NCBI RefSeq assembly: GCF_900110855.1
Contig: NZ_FOFA01000005.1
Span: 248,001-312,000 of the forward strand
Reading direction: 5' to 3'
Length of the DNA stretch: 64,000 nucleotides
DNA from: Microlunatus flavus
GTDB lineage: Bacteria; Actinomycetota; Actinomycetes; Propionibacteriales; Propionibacteriaceae
Part shown: positions 60,168 through 64,000 of the stretch, piece by piece
Numbering within the stretch: the first letter of the stretch is position 1
Layout: each line of letters starts with the position of its first letter
Notes under the pieces: model-generated
The model's database searches: none
The model's input: the letters and a program-made list of their open reading frames with translations, nothing else
Told to the model about the DNA's origin: nothing
Position numbers and translations under genes: made by a program

Positions 60168-62198
60168 GTGCGGGCCGTGGACAGCGGACTCGGTTGGGAC
60201 TCACTCGCGCGGGCGATGTCAGCGCGCCCCGATGTACTGCGTCTGGCGGGCGCTCAGCCAGGCGCAGAACACGACTACCGCTCCGCACCCTGGCCGGCCG
60301 AGGAACCCGATCGTCCCTTCGCGGTGTACCTGGCGGAAAACCTCCGCTACTTCACGCTGGCCCTCGACCTCGACGCGGACGGAGCATCGGGTCGCAAGCA
60401 GCGATCCGCTCTTCGACGATTCCTCACCAAGGCCGGCGTGTCGTTCGTGGAGGCGGTCTCGGGGCCTGCCGGACACTGCCACCTCATCTCGACCTGGCCG
60501 CACGGCATCTCCGCCGACGACGCAGCCGAGCTTGGACGAGTTCTACGTGCCACAGCTGCACCGGACCTGGACATCTCAGGCCTGTCGAACCCGAGGACCG
60601 GTTGCATCCGTCCGCCGGGCGCCCCGCACCGTGGGGGTGGCCGCAGCGAGATCGTCGGCGAAGCCGCCACCGCCCTGCAGGTGCTGCGCCAGGGCAACCC
60701 GAGCGCCGCCTTCCTCAGGCTTCGCCAGCTGACAGGCGCCGGTCCTCGAGCAGACCGCCGCACCCGGCTTGAGGACGAGGCGGTGCTGTTGGCGCTTCCC
60801 GTCGTGGGCGGGGAACGCCAGCTCCCCCGACCGCGGCGCGATCTGTCGCTCTCCCAGCAGCAGCGGCTCCGAGACGGCGACCCCAACGCGACTTCGAGGT
60901 CGGTCACCGCAGCATCTCTTGCAGCTTCCATGGCCTGCGCCGGGTGGTCCTTCGCTGAGTTCCTCCAGGCCGTACTCGACCACGACAACATGGGGCTCGA
61001 GCACCTGCGCAGCCGACGCGCCGTCGGCACGTTGCGAGCTCGACGCGACGTCAAACAAGCCGCCCAACGCATGTGGAGGGGCCGCCTCGCGTGGTTGTTG
61101 GCCAATCCGCGCGAGTGCGATACCCGCGCCCTGCCGCCCGTCGTGGACGACGTCGCCAACGCAGCAGGGGCAGACCCCGCACGCTGGGCAGGGCAAGGGG
61201 GCCCGTCAGAGCGTGCAGTGCTGGAATTCCTGCTCGCCCTGGCACGCAGGTGCGGGACAGCCGCCGTCGCATGTGACGTACGCACGCTTGGGTTGGAAAC
61301 GGGGGTTAGTACGAGCGCGGCACACCGAGCGATCGATCGGCTTCGCCGGGCCGGCTGGCTCGAGCAACTCGCTCCCGGACGAGGACGCCTAGCAGCGACG
61401 TACGCGCTGCAGGTCCCCAGGGACTTCAAGGTCGATCTCGTAGGCCTGACCTCAGGTGGGACACTAGACCGGCGCCCCAGCCCCCGCGGGACACCCGCCA
61501 GTCTGCCGCGTCCCCGTCCGACCTTCGAGGTAGGCCTCGCCGCGCGCGCGCACGATGCGATGACGTCCTCAGGGCTCGGCCGCTACGCCGGAGTGCTCCT
61601 GGACCTGCTCCACCGCGACACATCCTCCGTCACCGATCTCGTCCTGCGCTCCGGCCTCAGGGCGCGCACGGTGCGTCATCACCTCGCACGCCTCCATTCG
61701 GCAGGACTGGCCACGCTCGACCACGACGCCCGTTGGCACGTCGACCTCGCATTCCTGCCCCAGGCCGCCCGTCACCTTGGCACCACCGGCGCTGTCGTAG
61801 CACGCCGCGAGCAGATCGCCCAAGACCGGACCACCTGGGCGTGGTGGCTCGCCGATCATGCGGCAGAGCACGGGTTCGCCACTCGGCGTGGCCTTCGCAG
61901 CCTCGGCTGGTCAACCACGCGAGCTGGCGTCCCCTGTCCTCGACGCCCCTTCCCCGTGAGCGAGGACGGAAGGCGTGTATGGACTGCCGGGGCCGGCCTT
62001 GTGGGTGCCGGGATGGGACCCATGCCCGAAGAACTCGGGCTCTTCACCAGCACTGACCCGGTCCTGAACCCTCTGCACCAGAGCAAGGGACCAGCGACGT
62101 GGGTTCTCCACCGACGAAACAGCAACGTGTCCCGTGAAGGCCGAGGGCGCACGGCTCTGTGTCCAAGAGCTGCCAATGACGAGACTTCGATGGCCTAG
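60168..62198 (+). CDS. Prim-pol (AEP) type replication protein with winged-helix domains
   Basis: A 676-residue protein. The N-terminal ~170 residues show the archaeo-eukaryotic primase pattern: YFTLALDLDADG (Asp 67, Asp 69), then SGPAGHCHLIS (His 103/105), LDIS and RTGCIRPPGAPH. Two winged-helix segments follow (GLETGVSTSAAHRAIDRLRRAGWLEQ and LVLRSGLRARTVRHHLARLHSAGL). Such proteins start replication of plasmids and integrative elements. It starts at GTG with no strong ribosome-binding site. It follows the recombinase by 96 bases on the same strand. Confidence 0.75.
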   Translation: MRAVDSGLGWDSLARAMSARPDVLRLAGAQPGAEHDYRSAPWPAEEPDRPFAVYLAENLRYFTLALDLDADGASGRKQRSALRRFLTKAGVSFVEAVSGPAGHCHLISTWPHGISADDAAELGRVLRATAAPDLDISGLSNPRTGCIRPPGAPHRGGGRSEIVGEAATALQVLRQGNPSAAFLRLRQLTGAGPRADRRTRLEDEAVLLALPVVGGERQLPRPRRDLSLSQQQRLRDGDPNATSRSVTAASLAASMACAGWSFAEFLQAVLDHDNMGLEHLRSRRAVGTLRARRDVKQAAQRMWRGRLAWLLANPRECDTRALPPVVDDVANAAGADPARWAGQGGPSERAVLEFLLALARRCGTAAVACDVRTLGLETGVSTSAAHRAIDRLRRAGWLEQLAPGRGRLAATYALQVPRDFKVDLVGLTSGGTLDRRPSPRGTPASLPRPRPTFEVGLAARAHDAMTSSGLGRYAGVLLDLLHRDTSSVTDLVLRSGLRARTVRHHLARLHSAGLATLDHDARWHVDLAFLPQAARHLGTTGAVVARREQIAQDRTTWAWWLADHAAEHGFATRRGLRSLGWSTTRAGVPCPRRPFPVSEDGRRVWTAGAGLVGAGMGPMPEELGLFTSTDPVLNPLHQSKGPATWVLHRRNSNVSREGRGRTALCPRAANDETSMA

Positions 62199-62466
62199 GC
62201 CGGTGCGGAAAGCAGCCTGATGCCGTCAGCAACGTGCGACCATCCCGACCCGCTTCGGGAGTGCATCCCCGGCCGACGCACGAGCCGGTGCCCGCACCAC
62301 CAGAACCGCGGCCCTCCGGAGCTGCTTCGGTCGCCATCCGTTCAGACTGCTCGATCGCGCAGGCGTTCTGGGCCGAAACCACGGCGGAAAACACCGCAAG
62401 CGCAAATTCGATCACCGTGCTGTCCGACCAGTCTCGTTGCATTGCAACAAACCGGAAGGACACATC

Positions 62467-63321
62467 TTGGCCCAAACGCTCGCAGCCGCGCAGAACCACA
62501 TCGAACAGCTGCCCCCAGTGCCAACCCTCACGCTAGGCCTGGCTCCAGGCATCGACCTCGAGTTCGTAAGCGACGTCCCCGACAGCGCCGCCGACCGCCG
62601 CCTCGCCGTGCGGAACTCAACCCTTTACGCCATCATCGGTCACCGGACTGATACCCAGCTCCCCTTCCTCGGCGGCTACGTGGGGATGTCCCAAGCGCTG
62701 CACTCGACAAGAGCGGGCATCTCCTGGACACACTGGGTCGTCGCTCAAAGGGCGATCCGCCCGACGGGCATGGCCCTGCTGCACTGCCGTGTCCCGCCAA
62801 GGAGTGACCAGCTCCTCGTTCTCGAGAGCCGCGTCATCCAGCGGCTGAGCACCGACCTCGGGACGCTCGCCCTTACCAACACGCACACGGCCGCAGAGAC
62901 CGCCGCCGGGCGCCTCGCCAAGCGTCCGAGGGCGCTTCAGGCAACGCTGTACCTGGCCGACACGGTCGCCGAACACCTCCATCAGGCGGCACTCGGAGGC
63001 CGCCACAACCCCTGGCCCGCGCCGGCCCCGAATGCCCGCGAGGCCGCCGTGCGCATCGTCCTCCGAGCGAGCCAGCTGGAAGGAAGAGCACTCGACACCA
63101 CCGAGGTCGTCGAGCGGCTCGCGGAGTCCGGCTACACGACCAACGGCAGCACTCGCTGGCGCTCGGTTCGCCGCGACCTAACCCGCAGAGAGCAAGACAC
63201 GCACTCCCCTCGCATCCGTGCCGTCAATCACCGAGCACGGGTCGTGTACCACGCCCCCGCACTGGGCCTCACTGAGGCGCTCCGCGAATACGACCGTGTT
63301 CACCCCCGGCACGGGGGGTAG
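62467..63321 (+). CDS. GIY-YIG-like nuclease domain protein
   Basis: A 284-residue protein. TTG at 62467 is preceded by GGAAGGA and gives a compact N-terminus; another TTG lies 30 bases upstream. Residues ~52-125 fit a GIY-YIG fold: TLYAIIG, GGYVGMSQAL, Arg 82 (STRAGISWTHW) and LVLESRVIQRL (Glu 120). The C-terminal half is helical and may bind DNA (RWRSVRRDLTRREQD). GIY-YIG proteins cut or nick DNA in repair and mobile elements. It is the third gene of the recombinase/prim-pol module. Confidence 0.7.
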   Translation: MAQTLAAAQNHIEQLPPVPTLTLGLAPGIDLEFVSDVPDSAADRRLAVRNSTLYAIIGHRTDTQLPFLGGYVGMSQALHSTRAGISWTHWVVAQRAIRPTGMALLHCRVPPRSDQLLVLESRVIQRLSTDLGTLALTNTHTAAETAAGRLAKRPRALQATLYLADTVAEHLHQAALGGRHNPWPAPAPNAREAAVRIVLRASQLEGRALDTTEVVERLAESGYTTNGSTRWRSVRRDLTRREQDTHSPRIRAVNHRARVVYHAPALGLTEALREYDRVHPRHGG

Positions 63322-63432
63322 CAGCAACCCTCACCTGCAACGTGCAGCACGACGAGGGATCCCCGAACAGCTCACTCGCGCTTCCACTCGCGCCGTCACT
63401 ACCGGGAGCAGAAGGGCAGCTTCCAGGTGACT

Positions 63433-63690
63433 TCAAGCATCCAACAGCCGCGCCCGCAATGGCCTCCGACCTGGGAGCAGCGAAACATGAGCTGCTTCGC
63501 CACCGCTCAGTTCGAGCGTTCTACCGCACCCGGCACACCGCACCTGACGGATGTTGATGGGCAGCCCGGTGGCTTCCTCGGCCATTCCGCGGCCACCGAA
63601 CTCGACGAAGTCCATGTCGAGGCATCGCCGAAGCGCGAGCTCAAGAGCCTGCTGGTTGTCGCGCCACATCCGGACCGCGTCATCCCACAT
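63433..63690 (-). CDS. Possible small cysteine-containing protein
   Basis: An 85-residue minus-strand frame starting at ATG, with balanced composition (MWDDAVRMWRDNQQALELALRRC) and a CxGCG turn (VRCAGCGRTLEL) like a half zinc ribbon. Third-position GC is high, supporting coding. Overlapping plus-strand frames are less protein-like. There is no clear ribosome-binding site. Confidence 0.4.
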   Translation of the reverse strand: MWDDAVRMWRDNQQALELALRRCLDMDFVEFGGRGMAEEATGLPINIRQVRCAGCGRTLELSGGEAAHVSLLPGRRPLRARLLDA

Positions 63691-63936
63691 GTCTTCGGAC
63701 CGACTGACAACCCATCATCACCTCGCGTGCTGCCGGACTTCAATCTTCGTGAGGGCATGTAGAAGACAGTGGCCAGGCCCAACTTCCCGCCTCGGTCTCT
63801 TCCCCGCCACGATGCTCCAGACCGCCTCGTCCAGCTCGCGGGCGCAGAGCCGTCCGCTTCTCGTGGTTCTATCTCATCGCGTCAAAGAGGTGGCAGATGC
63901 CTGGGCAAAGGTCATAGAAGGCGGCGGGTGGCATTC

Positions 63937-64000
63937 ATGAACCGGCCGCGTCTTGTCGGTGTCGTCGTTTACCGTGACGGCAACCCCGAGGAGGTCGAAG
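63937..64000 (+). CDS. Start of a gene cut by the window end
   Basis: A frame opens with ATG (MNRPRLVGVVVYRDGNPEEVE) and runs off the window. The GTG three codons earlier is an alternative start. The first residues form a likely beta strand. Too little is visible to name it. The rest of 63691-63936 holds no convincing gene. Confidence 0.35.
   Translation, partial: MNRPRLVGVVVYRDGNPEEVE

Noticed and set aside
63427-63762. Plus-strand frame of 111 codons near the right end
   Set aside because: Its codon pattern is weaker than that of the overlapping minus-strand frame 63433-63690, and it has no motif.

Overview
The window looks like chromosomal DNA of a high-GC actinobacterium. The pointers are a homodimeric pyruvate dehydrogenase E1 (aceE type), a discrete type II fatty-acid synthase locus with a PucR/FasR-type activator, DUF3052 and DUF3145 proteins, a Ddn-like F420-type flavoprotein, a GAF-ANTAR regulator and many GTG/TTG starts. 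A Propionibacteriales/Nocardioides-like host is a guess; no rRNA or lineage-specific gene settles it.

The left 45 kb is ordinary core and accessory chromosome. It opens with the 3' end of a ROK-family sugar kinase gene, followed by tRNA-Val, a small zinc-ribbon protein, a Ddn-like protein, a peroxiredoxin/DUF3052 pair and aceE. A TetR/SDR divergent pair comes next, with two visible operators. A methyltransferase-inositol monophosphatase-PHP operon then faces a fasR-like activator. The fatty-acid synthase genes fabD-fabH-acpP-fabF plus an acyl-CoA carboxylase beta subunit (19.3-24.7 kb) are separated from fasR by a beta-galactoside cassette (LacI regulator, binding protein, two permeases, GH42 beta-galactosidase). 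Then come an MmyB-type regulator/SDR pair, three tandem paralogous secreted or lipid-anchored glucose/sorbosone-dehydrogenase-like proteins, DUF3145, an S9 peptidase, YggS, a PRISE-type reductase, a GAF-ANTAR protein, a MoxR-DUF58-VWA-VWA operon, a Ser/Pro-tailed membrane protein, and an overlapping HAD phosphatase-GT87-PrsW operon.

A tRNA gene with anticodon CAT (45343-45416) marks a sharp change. Everything to its right looks like a defence island or integrative element: less uniform codon use, long gaps, restriction-like and anti-phage genes, then recombination and replication genes. In order there is a small PD-(D/E)xK nuclease-like protein, and a convergent single-chain protein that appears to fuse a HamA-like (DUF1837) nuclease domain to a HamB-like helicase (Hachiman type). 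These are followed by a TIGR02391-type HEPN protein and a two-gene CBASS (HNH-SAVED effector plus CD-NTase with an AGS-C-like C-terminal domain). Next is an operon of small unknown proteins that includes a tandem paralogue pair joined by an apparent one-base frameshift. Last come a ~1,100-residue serine-recombinase-like protein, a prim-pol-like replication protein and a GIY-YIG-like protein. No tyrosine integrase and no second copy of the tRNA 3' end is visible, so the right border probably lies outside the window.

The most unusual items are the single-chain Hachiman-like protein and its convergent small nuclease, the unknown operon at 54.0-56.2 kb with its paralogue pair and G-run frameshift, and the recombinase/prim-pol/GIY-YIG module. 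In the core region the unusual items are a peroxiredoxin gene with no ATG/GTG/TTG start, a FabD with a lipoyl-like C-terminal extension lacking the modification lysine, and a tRNA overlapped by the end of prsW.
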